A program made the position numbers and the translations under genes. Shown here in pieces: positions 8,800 to 16,380 of a stretch of DNA of 64,000 nt. Below the pieces are notes generated by a model. That model ran no database searches. It saw only the letters and a program-made list of their open reading frames with translations, and was not told the origin of the DNA. Each line of letters begins with the position of its first letter. Position 1 is the stretch's first letter. Source of the DNA: Natrinema zhouii (GTDB lineage Archaea; Halobacteriota; Halobacteria; Halobacteriales; Natrialbaceae); NCBI RefSeq assembly GCF_013456555.2, contig NZ_CP059154.1, positions 3,162,001 through 3,226,000 of the forward strand, read 5' to 3'.

Positions 8800-9516
8800 C
8801 TATGTCTCGCCGCCGTCGTACGCCGACGCCTGCTCGAGGCTCCGCTCGAGTTTGCGGCGGCGACTCGGCGCGAACAGGCCGGTTTCCTCGCAGTTCTCGT
8901 AGAGCCACGCGCCGAAGGCGGGCGCGGCGTCGTCGTCGACGCCGAACCAGTAGCCGCCCGACGAGGTTTCCGAGAGGTCGCCCATCGGCGCGGTAACCGG
9001 ACATTCCGCAATCAAGTCCCGCGCGAGTTCGAGCAACTCCCGATCGTCGTGGACGAAGGAGATGCCGACGGTGCCGCTCGAGGACTTGAAACAGATGGTG
9101 CCACAGCCCTCGAGGAGGCCCCGAAGCAGTTCCCGGTCGTAGCTCGCAAAGGCCCCAAAGCGATAGTTGCCGCGGCCATCGACGGGCAGGCCGAGCGCAC
9201 CGCTGCGCCCGAGCAGGCCGGCATCGTCGGTGCTGGCTCCCTCATCCCCGCCGATCGAGAGCGTGTACTCGTCTTCGGTTCGCGTGATCGAGGTGTCGTG
9301 TGCGTAGTCGCGGCTGGTCGTGTCGTGCTCGAGGTCGCCGCCCGAGATCGCAGCGAGCACTTCCGCGGATGCCTCGTCGTTGGTGACGACCTCGATGCCG
9401 TCATCGGAAACGTCCCCGCTTCCAGCGACGTGGCCCCAGAAGTACGCCGTCGCGGCGTGACCCGCGAGCGGATCGGATGGGACCTCGATTTCGATCGCGG
9501 ATTCCGCGTCGCTCAT
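8800..9516 (-). CDS. Conserved cobalamin-cluster protein of unknown function
   Basis: A 238-residue acidic protein located between the cluster ferredoxin (four-base ATGA overlap) and cbiX (14 bp). I recall homologues annotated only as cobalamin biosynthesis protein in other haloarchaeal clusters. Two similar halves are suggested: the N-terminal one has HAATAYFWGHVAGSGDVSDD, and the C-terminal one has YDRELLRGLLEGCGTICFKS followed by VGISFVHDDRELLELARDLI. The latter resembles a LAGLIDADG-type alpha-beta fold without the catalytic acidic motif. Because the window lacks CbiD and CbiJ, this protein is a candidate for a missing corrin step. That is inference only. Confidence 0.72.
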   Translation of the reverse strand: MSDAESAIEIEVPSDPLAGHAATAYFWGHVAGSGDVSDDGIEVVTNDEASAEVLAAISGGDLEHDTTSRDYAHDTSITRTEDEYTLSIGGDEGASTDDAGLLGRSGALGLPVDGRGNYRFGAFASYDRELLRGLLEGCGTICFKSSSGTVGISFVHDDRELLELARDLIAECPVTAPMGDLSETSSGGYWFGVDDDAAPAFGAWLYENCEETGLFAPSRRRKLERSLEQASAYDGGET

Positions 9517-9779
9517 TCGCCCACCTCCTCGACGATGATCGCGTCCGTGGGACAGGCCGCGGCCGCCTGCCGGGCCTCGTCGATTCGGTCGTCGTCGAAC
9601 GTCGCGACGACGCGCTCGGCGTTGTCAGTGACCTCGCCCTCGCAGTCGTAGACCGGATCCGCGCCGGGATCGATCGTCGCGAGGCCGTCTTCGCCCTCGA
9701 CGAATCGCGGGTCGCGAGTCAGGCAGGCGAAGATGCCGTCGCAGGCGTCCTTCTCGATGGTGACTTCGTATCGTGACAT
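9513..9779 (-). CDS. Small ferredoxin of the cobalamin operon
   Basis: An 88-residue ferredoxin starting at the ATG at 9779 (MSRYEVTIEKDACDGIFACL). Cys13 and Cys19 (C-x5-C) and Cys76 followed by Pro (AAAACPTDAIIVEE) give the pattern of single-cluster ferredoxins of the [3Fe-4S] or divergent [4Fe-4S] type. Cys46 is a possible fourth ligand. It is encoded between cbiH and the unknown cluster protein, overlapping the latter by ATGA. It probably supplies electrons to a reductive step of corrin synthesis, such as the missing precorrin-6A reductase or the ring contraction. The partner is inferred from position. Confidence 0.85.
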   Translation of the reverse strand: MSRYEVTIEKDACDGIFACLTRDPRFVEGEDGLATIDPGADPVYDCEGEVTDNAERVVATFDDDRIDEARQAAAACPTDAIIVEEVGE

Positions 9780-9817
9780 TGGTGAATTTCGTCTGGATCG
9801 GATTTCGGTCGAAGCGC

Positions 9818-10864
9818 TCAGTAGTCGTACTTCGTCTCGTAGCCCCGCGGGGTCACCATCCGGTCGTCCCAGACGTAGGTGTCCTCGTTGCCGACGACGA
9901 TCGTCGTCGTCATGTCGACGATCTCGCTCTCGCCGAGCTCCTCGAGTTCGCCGAGTTCGGTGATCATCACCTGCTCGTCGTCGCGGCCGGCGCCGTGGAC
10001 GATGCCGACCGGCGTGTCCTCGTCGCGGTGGGCCAGCAGGATCTCGCAGGCTTTCTCGAAGTTCTCTCGGCGCTTGCGGCTCCACGGGTTGTAGATCGTG
10101 ATCGTGAAGCTCTCCTTGGCCGCGGAGTGGAGTCGCGACTCGATCTCCGGCATCGGGACGAGGTGATCCGACAGCGAGATCGAGACGGTGTCGTTGACCA
10201 GCGGCGCGCCCAGTCGGGCCGCACAGGACTGGGCCGCCGGGACGCCCGGCACGGCCTCGAAGTCGACCATCGACGCCGTCGCGCCCTTGGACTCGAGGAT
10301 CTCGAGCGCGAGTCCGCCGAGCGCGTAGACGTTGGGGTCGCCGCTACCGACGATGGCGACGTCGTGGCCCGCCAGCGCGCGGTCGATGGCCTCCTCCGTT
10401 CGCGACACTTCGCCGCACATCGGCGTGTCGTACAGTTCGTCGGCTTCCGCGGTGATCTCGTCCGGAATGAGGTCGATGTACGTCGTGTAGCCGACGATGT
10501 GGTCGGCCTCGAGCAGCGCCGTCTTCGCGCGGTCGGTCATCCCCTCCGGGTGGCCGGGACCGAGGCCGACGGCGCTCAGCTGGCCCGGTTCGGCGTCGAA
10601 GTCCTCGACCGTGGAGCCGACCTCCTTCTCGTTCGAGCCGTCGTCCGAACTCGAGGCACCGCAGCTACTCGAGGACGAAGACGAGGAACCGGAACTCGAG
10701 GACGCTCCGCATTTGGAGCCGCTCGAGTCGTCGGTACTACTCGAGGCACCGCATTTCGAACTCGAGGTATCGGTGCTCGCCTCGCTACTGGTGCTCTCCG
10801 TGCTCGAGGCACCGCAGTTGGAAGTCGATTCGTCGTCGGCGTCCGCGTTGGTGTCCGTACTCAT
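9818..10864 (-). CDS. cbiH: Precorrin-3B C17-methyltransferase paralogue with Cys/Ser repeat N-terminus
   Basis: SAM-dependent methyltransferase of the CbiH/CobJ family, which methylates C17 and contracts the ring to make cobalt-precorrin-4. The start at 10864 (MSTDTNADADDE) leaves 19 bp after the upstream cbiH, whereas a start at 10903 would overlap it. The catalytic domain begins near residue 90 with LSAVGLGPGHPEGMTDRAKT and includes VAIVGSGDPNVYALGGLALE and an AQSCAARLGAPL segment. Before it lies about 75 residues of Ser-rich sequence with CGAS or CGASS repeated five times (KCGASSS, SCGASSS), absent from normal CbiH. The repeat could bind metal or an Fe-S cluster. The two haloarchaeal CbiH copies may divide methylation and ring contraction. 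Confidence 0.88.
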   Translation of the reverse strand: MSTDTNADADDESTSNCGASSTESTSSEASTDTSSSKCGASSSTDDSSGSKCGASSSSGSSSSSSSSCGASSSDDGSNEKEVGSTVEDFDAEPGQLSAVGLGPGHPEGMTDRAKTALLEADHIVGYTTYIDLIPDEITAEADELYDTPMCGEVSRTEEAIDRALAGHDVAIVGSGDPNVYALGGLALEILESKGATASMVDFEAVPGVPAAQSCAARLGAPLVNDTVSISLSDHLVPMPEIESRLHSAAKESFTITIYNPWSRKRRENFEKACEILLAHRDEDTPVGIVHGAGRDDEQVMITELGELEELGESEIVDMTTTIVVGNEDTYVWDDRMVTPRGYETKYDY

Positions 10865-10883
10865 GATTGTGTGTTGTGAGGTC

Positions 10884-11759
10884 TCAGAAGTCGTCGACGT
10901 CACGCCCGCCGCGCGGGGTGACGAGGTACGTTCGGTCGTCGTTGCGCCAGGTCTCTGTCTCGTGGTTGCCGATGATCAGCGAGGTGCCCATCCCGGAGAC
11001 CTTGTCGTCGTGGTCGGCGGCCTCGCCGAGGGTGGTGATAAACTGGCTCTCGCCGTTGCGGCCGGCATCCGCGCGGCCGGCGTCGTTGACGATAGCCACG
11101 GCGGCGTCGTCGGTCCGCTCCTCGCGGACGATTTCGACGGCCTGCTCGTAGTTGCGCCAGCAGTTGTAGAGGACGATCACGAAGCCGCTGATCGCGGCCG
11201 CGCGGAGCTTCTCCTCGATCTCGTCCCAGCCGCGCCACTTGTCCGACAGCGAGACCGTACAGAAGTCGTTACACAGCGGCGCGCCGACGTTCGCCGAGCC
11301 GCCCAGCGCCGCCGTCAGACCGGGGACGATCTCGATCGGAATATCGGTGGCGTCGTCCTCGTCGGCCATCTTGAAGATCAGATCGGACTTGCCGTAGACC
11401 GACGGATCGCCGCCCGAGACGTGGGCCACGTCCTTCCCCTCTCGGACGTGGTCGAACGCCGCTCGAGCGAGTTCGATCTGCCGCCCCATCGTCGAGCGGA
11501 TGATCTCCTGTTCGAAGCCGTCGTCTCGAACCGCGATCCCGTCCTCATCCGTTTGCTCCTCTGGCAGCAGCGTCCCGTCGTCGCGCAGGAACTCCTGGTA
11601 GAGGCTCGAGGCGATGACGACTTCCGACGATTCGATGACCTCCTTGGCCCGCTTGGTCATGTGGTCGGGCAGGCCGGGGCCGATACCGACGACGTAGAGG
11701 GTGCCGTGGTCGTCGGGGGTTCCGCTGTCGGTGCCAGCGGTTGTCTCCTCGGTACTCAT
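10884..11759 (-). CDS. cbiH: Precorrin-3B C17-methyltransferase
   Basis: A 291-residue CbiH/CobJ-type methyltransferase, second copy. The ATG at 11759 gives MSTEETTAGTDSG followed by LYVVGIGPGLPDHMTKRAKE (the SAM-binding GxGPG strand). Later motifs are VAHVSGGDPSVYGKSDLIFK and VPGLTAALGGSANVGAPLCN, with FVIVLYNCWRN near the middle of the second domain. It lacks the Cys/Ser extension of the neighbouring paralogue. It overlaps cbiG by four bases (ATGA), so both are co-translated. The reaction (C17 methylation with ring contraction of cobalt-precorrin-3) is established for the family. Which copy performs it here cannot be told. Confidence 0.9.
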   Translation of the reverse strand: MSTEETTAGTDSGTPDDHGTLYVVGIGPGLPDHMTKRAKEVIESSEVVIASSLYQEFLRDDGTLLPEEQTDEDGIAVRDDGFEQEIIRSTMGRQIELARAAFDHVREGKDVAHVSGGDPSVYGKSDLIFKMADEDDATDIPIEIVPGLTAALGGSANVGAPLCNDFCTVSLSDKWRGWDEIEEKLRAAAISGFVIVLYNCWRNYEQAVEIVREERTDDAAVAIVNDAGRADAGRNGESQFITTLGEAADHDDKVSGMGTSLIIGNHETETWRNDDRTYLVTPRGGRDVDDF

Positions 11760-12754
11760 CGACCGATCGCCACCGTGACCTCGTTTTCGTAGCCAATTTT
11801 CTCGAGGACCAGCTCCTGCTCGGCCCCGCCCGCGATCGCGGAGGCCTCGGAGACGCCGGGCCAGCCGATCAGTTCCTTCGATTTGGAAGGCGTCGGCCCC
11901 TCGTGTGCGAGCAGGGTCTCCTTGTCGAAGGCGACCACGCCGAGGTCGAGTTCCTGTGCCGCCTCGAGCAGTCCCTCCTCGTCTTCCTTCCGGGTCGCGG
12001 TGCCGACGAACTCCACGTCGTCGAAGCCGTAGTCGGTCTGCTCGAGGGCTTCCTCCCACGCAGCGAGGAACGCCCCTTTGCTCGCGCCGGAGACGCTGCC
12101 GGTGCCGATCACGATGCCGTCGTTCTTGTTCCGCTTGAGAACCGTCACGTCGTTGCCGACGAGGACGGCCTTCGGTCCCTCGAGTCGGGCAACGGGACCG
12201 AGGTTCTCGTCGAGAACGGCGAGGTTCGTCTTCACCGTCGAGTCGCCGTTGACGACGTGAGTGTCCATCGCCTTCGCGCGGGACTCGACGCCCTGCTTGC
12301 CGGCCGCCTCCGAGGCGGTAGTCATCGCCGGAATCGCGCCCATCGTCGCGAGGTCCTGTGCGACCTGGTTCGCGCCGTGGTGGCCGCCCGTGATCGGGAT
12401 GGCCCACGTCAGTTCCTCGTCGACGACGCAGATCGCGGGGTCCTCCCACTTGTCATCGAGCAGGTGGGCCGTCTTCCGCATCGCGATCCCGCTCGCCATC
12501 AGGCCGATAAAGCAGTCGTACTCGCCCCAGTGCTCCTCGAAGACGTCGCCGTGGTACTCGATGATATCGATCGCCTCGTAGCGATCGCCGATCTCGCCTT
12601 TGATCTCCTCGGCGGTATCCATCTTCCGGCCGAAGGAGATGATCGCGATCTCTTCGGCGACTTCGCCATCACTGTCCGCCGTCGAACAGTGGCCGCCGCC
12701 GGAATCCGTACTCGAGTCGCCTGTACCGTCTGTGTTCTCAGTTCCTGAACTCAT
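11756..12754 (-). CDS. cbiG: Cobalt-precorrin-5A hydrolase
   Basis: CbiG opens the delta-lactone of cobalt-precorrin-5A and releases acetaldehyde. The 332-residue product starts at the ATG at 12754. The longer frame upstream has no start supported by sequence. The N-terminal domain has IAIISFGRKM and GLMASGIAMRKTAHLLDDKW, then WAIPITGGHHGANQVAQDLA, the signature of the CbiG centre. The C-terminal domain has VLVGNDVTVLKRNKNDGIVI, GTGSVSGASKGAF, and SEASAIAGG. A Gly-rich GGGHCSTAD at residues 21-29 is an added putative metal-binding tail. Separated from cbiF by 204 bp, it may have its own promoter. Confidence 0.93.
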   Translation of the reverse strand: MSSGTENTDGTGDSSTDSGGGHCSTADSDGEVAEEIAIISFGRKMDTAEEIKGEIGDRYEAIDIIEYHGDVFEEHWGEYDCFIGLMASGIAMRKTAHLLDDKWEDPAICVVDEELTWAIPITGGHHGANQVAQDLATMGAIPAMTTASEAAGKQGVESRAKAMDTHVVNGDSTVKTNLAVLDENLGPVARLEGPKAVLVGNDVTVLKRNKNDGIVIGTGSVSGASKGAFLAAWEEALEQTDYGFDDVEFVGTATRKEDEEGLLEAAQELDLGVVAFDKETLLAHEGPTPSKSKELIGWPGVSEASAIAGGAEQELVLEKIGYENEVTVAIGR

Positions 12755-12958
12755 TGTGAAACCTCTATCGTAGCGAAATTGTCTTGTCCACGTTCTATCG
12801 ATCCGTCCAGTCCACCGCGGGGGTGGGACTGAAAGGGGCTGCCTCGGTCGATCCGGTGAGGCGAAGTAAGGACCGCAGCGGAGCGAGGACCGCAGCGAGC
12901 CGCAACCGATCGAGCGAGGCAGGGGCTTTCGGCGTGTTTGCGGTAGTGCCACTGCGAT
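12755..12958. repeat. cbiF-cbiG gap with GC-rich GGACCGCAGCG repeats
   Basis: The 204-bp gap is the only sizeable break inside the cbiT-to-propeller operon. Its middle holds two copies of GGACCGCAGCG about 17 bp apart, at roughly 12870 and 12887, followed by AGCCGCAACCGATCGAGCG. The same words recur, inverted, in the cbiE downstream gap near 18847-18880. AT-richer sequence next to cbiG (GACAAGACAATTTCG on the minus strand) could be an internal promoter. No open reading frame of substance lies here. Confidence 0.45.
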
Positions 12959-13855
12959 TCAGTCATCGCTCGCCTCCGTTTCGGCCGAACTATCCGAAGA
13001 GCCGCGGTTGGCCCAGTCGCCGTAGAGGAAGGATCGTTCATAGCCCGCGCCGGTCACCGCGTCGCCGATGACGACCAGCGCCGAGGCGCGATACCCCGCC
13101 TCCTCGACCTTGTCCGCGATGTCGCCGATCGAGCCGATAATGACGTCCTCGTCCGGCCAGGAGGCGTGGTAGATCACCGCGACCGGCGTCTCGGGGTCGT
13201 GCTCGTCCTCGAGCAGCCGATCCATCGTGTCCCGAACCGCGTGAGTCCCCAGATAGATGCAGGTCGTCACGTCGCCCATCTCGACGAAGTCGGAGATGTG
13301 GTCCTCTTCCGGGGTCAGAGTCTTCCCCTGCGGCCGGGTGAACGCGACGTGGTTCGAGACTTCGTTGAGCGTCAATTGCGTTCGCAGCGTCGCGCTGGCC
13401 GCGAACGCCGACGTGACGCCCGGCACGAAGTGAGTCGGGACGCCCTCGTGTTCCAGCGCGTCCATCTGCTCGAGCGCCGCGCCGTAGATGGCGGGGTCGC
13501 CGCTGTGCAGGCGGACGACGTTATCGCCGTCCTCATAGGCGTCTCTCATGAGGGGGATCAGTTCCTCGAGGTCCTTTCCGACGGAGTTCACCAGTTCGGC
13601 GTGGGCACAGTACTCGTCGAGGAGTTCGCTGTTGACCAGCGAGCCCGCGTGAACGACGAGGTCGGCCTCCTCGAGCAGTTCCTTCCCGGCGACGGTCAGC
13701 AAGCGTGGGTTGCCGGGGCCGGCGCCGACGAAGGGAATCCCCTCCTGTTCGTCGCCGGCGCTGTGGTCGAAGATCCGGTCGTCGAGTTCCTCGCGGCGGC
13801 GTTCGCCCTGCGAATCGATCGCGTCCTGCGGGTCGTTCGGTGTGTCGTCAGTCAT
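12959..13855 (-). CDS. cbiF: Cobalt-precorrin-4 C11-methyltransferase
   Basis: SAM-dependent tetrapyrrole methylase acting at C11 in the early-cobalt route. At 298 residues it is slightly longer than usual because of an acidic N-terminal 35 residues. The SAM domain has IPFVGAGPGNPRLLTVAGKE and LVVHAGSLVNSELLDEY. The family-specific motifs VRLHSGDPAIYGAALEQMDA and FVPGVTSAFAASATLRTQLT follow, then VAFTRPQGKTLTPEEDHISD. The gene overlaps cbiL upstream by four bases (ATGA). Assignment to CbiF rather than the other Cbi methylases rests on the HAGSLV and SGDPAIYGA motifs. Confidence 0.93.
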   Translation of the reverse strand: MTDDTPNDPQDAIDSQGERRREELDDRIFDHSAGDEQEGIPFVGAGPGNPRLLTVAGKELLEEADLVVHAGSLVNSELLDEYCAHAELVNSVGKDLEELIPLMRDAYEDGDNVVRLHSGDPAIYGAALEQMDALEHEGVPTHFVPGVTSAFAASATLRTQLTLNEVSNHVAFTRPQGKTLTPEEDHISDFVEMGDVTTCIYLGTHAVRDTMDRLLEDEHDPETPVAVIYHASWPDEDVIIGSIGDIADKVEEAGYRASALVVIGDAVTGAGYERSFLYGDWANRGSSDSSAETEASDD

Positions 13856-14664
13856 CGGTGTCCTCCACAGTCGCCACCTTCACAGCCCTCTGCGAGCTCG
13901 AGATCGCGCAATTCACCACCATCCGTCACTGGCTCACCGCTCGCTGGTGAGTCGTCTTCACTCGAGGCGTCGGAGTCGTCGGTCTGAAAGGCAGCCGTCG
14001 CCTGCTCGACCTCGAGGCCGTCCTTCTCGGCGTACGCCAACGTGTAGTAATCCCGCTCGTCGATTTCTGCGGGATCGTCCGTGACGATCGTCTCGCCCTG
14101 CTCCATGAACAGCCGCCGGCCGTAGGTCACGTCGTAGCCGGCCTCGAGGAGCCCCTCATGGGTCGCGGGCGCGTCGGTGACCTTGAACAGGATCATCCGA
14201 TCCGGACCCGTGGGACTGTGGCCGGACGCGGCCTCCCGCAGCGAGAGACCAGCGCCGGCTTCGATCTCGACCCCCATCGCGGTCGCGAACGCCGTCACCG
14301 CGCTCACGCCGGGGACGATTTCCAGTTCAACACCCGGATGAAAGGCGTCGATCGTCCGACGCAGGTGTCCAAACGTCGAGTAGACGTTCGGATCGCCCAG
14401 CGTCACGAAGGCGACGTCGCCGTCGCGTGCGTTCGGGGCAATCTCCGCCGCGGCCGCCTTCCACGCCGTTCGCAGCTTCTCCTCGTCTTTCGTCATCGGG
14501 AAGTCCAGGTCCCCGATCTTCGATTCGTCGACGTGTTTCAACGCGACCGTCCGCGACAGGCGACCCGGCGAGTAGACCACGTCGCACTCCTCGAGGATCT
14601 CCTTCCCGCGAACCGTCACGAGATCAGCCTCGCCGGGGCCGAGTCCGACGCCGTACAGCGTCAT
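13852..14664 (-). CDS. cbiL: Cobalt-precorrin-2 C20-methyltransferase
   Basis: Methylates C20 of cobalt-precorrin-2. The 270-residue protein starts MTLYGVGLGPGEADLVTVRG, the SAM-binding motif at the extreme N-terminus as in other CbiL/CobI proteins, and continues with VVYSPGRLSRTVALKHVDES, VAFVTLGDPNVYSTFGHLRR and LEIVPGVSAVTAFATAMGVE. The last 30 residues are an appended acidic tail ending LAEGCEGGDCGGHR, a Cys/Gly/His cluster that looks metal-binding and is not part of the usual fold. Overlaps of four bases with cbiT upstream and cbiF downstream show tight coupling. Confidence 0.93.
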   Translation of the reverse strand: MTLYGVGLGPGEADLVTVRGKEILEECDVVYSPGRLSRTVALKHVDESKIGDLDFPMTKDEEKLRTAWKAAAAEIAPNARDGDVAFVTLGDPNVYSTFGHLRRTIDAFHPGVELEIVPGVSAVTAFATAMGVEIEAGAGLSLREAASGHSPTGPDRMILFKVTDAPATHEGLLEAGYDVTYGRRLFMEQGETIVTDDPAEIDERDYYTLAYAEKDGLEVEQATAAFQTDDSDASSEDDSPASGEPVTDGGELRDLELAEGCEGGDCGGHR

Positions 14665-15293
14665 CGGTCGGTACCCTCCGTCCGCGTCTCGCCGCTTCCG
14701 TCTGCGGCAACTTTCTTGCTGTCTTCGTCATCTGCGTCCTCGTCAGGGGTCGCGCTCCCGACCAGCATGTACACCGGGTTGTCCGAGTTGAAACTCGTCG
14801 CGCCGGCGAGTTCGTAACCGTGGCTCACCTGGAATTGGACGACCTCCTCGAGCAGGTCCCGCTCGCGGAAGGCCTCGGTTGCCTCGCCGGCGACCTCGAG
14901 GCGCGAGACGTTCATGATCACGCGGTCGATCTCGGTGTCGACGGCGTGATCGAGCACCGCCTCGAAGTTCCGGCTCCCGCCCAGAAAGAGCGCGTCGGCG
15001 TCGTCGGGCAGCCCCTCGGGCGCTTCCGCGTTCCGCAGTTCGACGGCCGCCCGGACGGATCCCTCGTTCGCGGCCAGGTTCTTCTCCGTCGTCTCGAGCC
15101 GCTCGGGTTTCCGCTCGAGTGCGGTCACCCGTCCGGCCCGCTGTGCGGCTTCGATCGTAACGGCCCCCGTACAGGAGCCGACCTCCGCGAAGTGGTCGTC
15201 CGGCTCGAGCGCGAGCTTCGAGTGGACGACGGCGCGGACCTCCGACTTGGTGGGTCCGGCTTTCGCATCGTGTGGAAGCGCGATGGGTGGCAT
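14661..15293 (-). CDS. cbiT: Cobalt-precorrin-6B C15-methyltransferase (decarboxylating)
   Basis: A Rossmann-fold SAM methyltransferase of 210 residues that methylates C15 and removes the C12 acetate carboxyl group. Residues 10-20 (GPTKSEVRAVVHSKL) match the GxTKxEVR signature of CbiT, and HFAEVGSCTGAVTIEAAQ is the SAM-binding loop. ATG at 15293 is preferred over GTG at 15296. It is the first gene of the minus-strand operon running to the propeller gene at 5818. Its promoter region holds three ACAA/TTGT palindromes. CbiE, its functional partner, is encoded separately at 18953-19786. Confidence 0.92.
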   Translation of the reverse strand: MPPIALPHDAKAGPTKSEVRAVVHSKLALEPDDHFAEVGSCTGAVTIEAAQRAGRVTALERKPERLETTEKNLAANEGSVRAAVELRNAEAPEGLPDDADALFLGGSRNFEAVLDHAVDTEIDRVIMNVSRLEVAGEATEAFRERDLLEEVVQFQVSHGYELAGATSFNSDNPVYMLVGSATPDEDADDEDSKKVAADGSGETRTEGTDR

Positions 15294-15317
15294 CACCAGT
15301 TGGAACAGAGTCCGTCC

Positions 15318-15392
15318 CTAAAACAATTTTGTTTGGAGTAGGACAACTACAATTGTCAAGGTGGAGTTGGGGTAGAACAACACGAGTTGTTA
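15318..15392 (-). promoter_or_regulatory. cbiT promoter with triple ACAA...TTGT palindromes
   Basis: Three inverted repeats lie 30-98 bp upstream of the cbiT ATG: ACAATTTTGT at 15323-15332, ACAACTACAATTGT at 15343-15356 and ACAACACGAGTTGT at 15377-15390. The last two sit in a 26-bp imperfect direct repeat with a 34-bp period (GGAGTAGGACAAC and GGGGTAGAACAAC). The first overlaps a TTTTAGGG element on the minus strand about 27 bp from the start codon, a plausible TATA box of a leaderless transcript. A very similar site (GTTAGGACAACTCG) precedes cbiA. The pattern looks like operator sites for a cobalamin or metal regulator, so far unnamed. Confidence 0.6.
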
Positions 15393-15525
15393 AATACAAA
15401 CCGACTGTTCGCTCGGAGCGAAGGGACGATCGAAAACCGAGGTCACGAGCTATATCCGCAGCGCAGGACGCAGCCACCGCACGGGCGAACGACCGTTGAA
15501 CCGGACCGACGCGGTCACCTAATCG

Positions 15526-16278
15526 TTACCACTCCATCCCGCCGTTGATTCCGATGACCTGTCCGGTCATGTACTCCGCCTGATCGCCGGTGAGAAACCG
15601 GATCATCCCCACGATGTCCTCGGTCGTGGCGAACCGATCCAGCGGGATGTCCTCGAGGATCTTGTTTCGGACCCGTTCGGGGACCTTCTCGAGCATGTCC
15701 GTCTCCGTGAACCCCGGCGCGACGCAGTTCGCTGTCGTGCCATGACTGGCGAGTTCCAGCGACAGCGTCCGGGTGAACGCGAACAGGCCGCCTTTCGACG
15801 TCGCGTAGTTTGCCTGTCCATAGTTGCCCTGCTGGCCGACGACGCTCGAGATGTTGATCAGTCGCCCGTTATCGGACGTTTTGATGTCGTCGTAGAACGC
15901 CTTTGTGCAATTGAACGTCCCGTTCAGGTTGACGTCGATGACGGTTCGCCAGTCGTCGTAGGACATCTCCTCGAACGTTCGATCGATGGTGATCCCCGCG
16001 TTGTTGACGAGGACGTCGATCGCCCCCAGTTCGTCGTGGACTTTCTGGGCCATTCGCTCGACCTGTGCCGGCTCGGAGATGTCCGCCTGCACGGGGACCG
16101 CTTTTTCACCGTTTTCCTCGATAATCTCCGTCACCTCCCGTGCCTGTGCGTCAGACGAACGGTAGTTCACCGCCACGTCGGCACCGCAGCGAGCGAGTTC
16201 GAACGCGATCTCGCGACCGATCCCGCGAGACGATCCCGTGACGAGACAGGTTCGGTCGGTCAGCGGACGTCGCTCCAA
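15526..16278 (-). CDS. Short-chain reductase, FabG/PhaB-like (3-oxoacyl/acetoacetyl-CoA reductase)
   Basis: A 250-residue classical SDR that probably reduces a 3-ketoacyl thioester with NADPH. Visible motifs are the cofactor loop TGSSRGIGREIAFELARCG, the NNAG motif (VLVNNAGITIDRTFEEMSYD), and the catalytic set with Ser in INISSVVGQQGNYGQ and Tyr-x3-Lys in ANYATSKGG, then the C-terminal VIGINGGMEW ending typical of FabG/PhaB. Archaea lack a normal FAS II, so acetoacetyl-CoA reduction for polyhydroxyalkanoate is the likelier role. A MaoC-type hydratase is encoded at 29572. It lies between cbiA and cbiT with no evident functional tie to cobalamin. Confidence 0.88.
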   Translation of the reverse strand: MERRPLTDRTCLVTGSSRGIGREIAFELARCGADVAVNYRSSDAQAREVTEIIEENGEKAVPVQADISEPAQVERMAQKVHDELGAIDVLVNNAGITIDRTFEEMSYDDWRTVIDVNLNGTFNCTKAFYDDIKTSDNGRLINISSVVGQQGNYGQANYATSKGGLFAFTRTLSLELASHGTTANCVAPGFTETDMLEKVPERVRNKILEDIPLDRFATTEDIVGMIRFLTGDQAEYMTGQVIGINGGMEW

Positions 16279-16380
16279 GGGCTCGAGTCGCTGGACGGTT
16301 TCGGCTATACCAGCACCTACGGCGGCATCTGTAATAGTTATTTGACCGTTTTCCCGAGCGCGTGAACGTCGCTTCGCCGG

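Noticed and set aside
8800..9516. LAGLIDADG homing endonuclease in the cobalamin cluster
   Set aside because: The fold-like pattern is there but the two catalytic Asp or Glu of the motif are missing, and the gene is locked between cob genes by overlaps.
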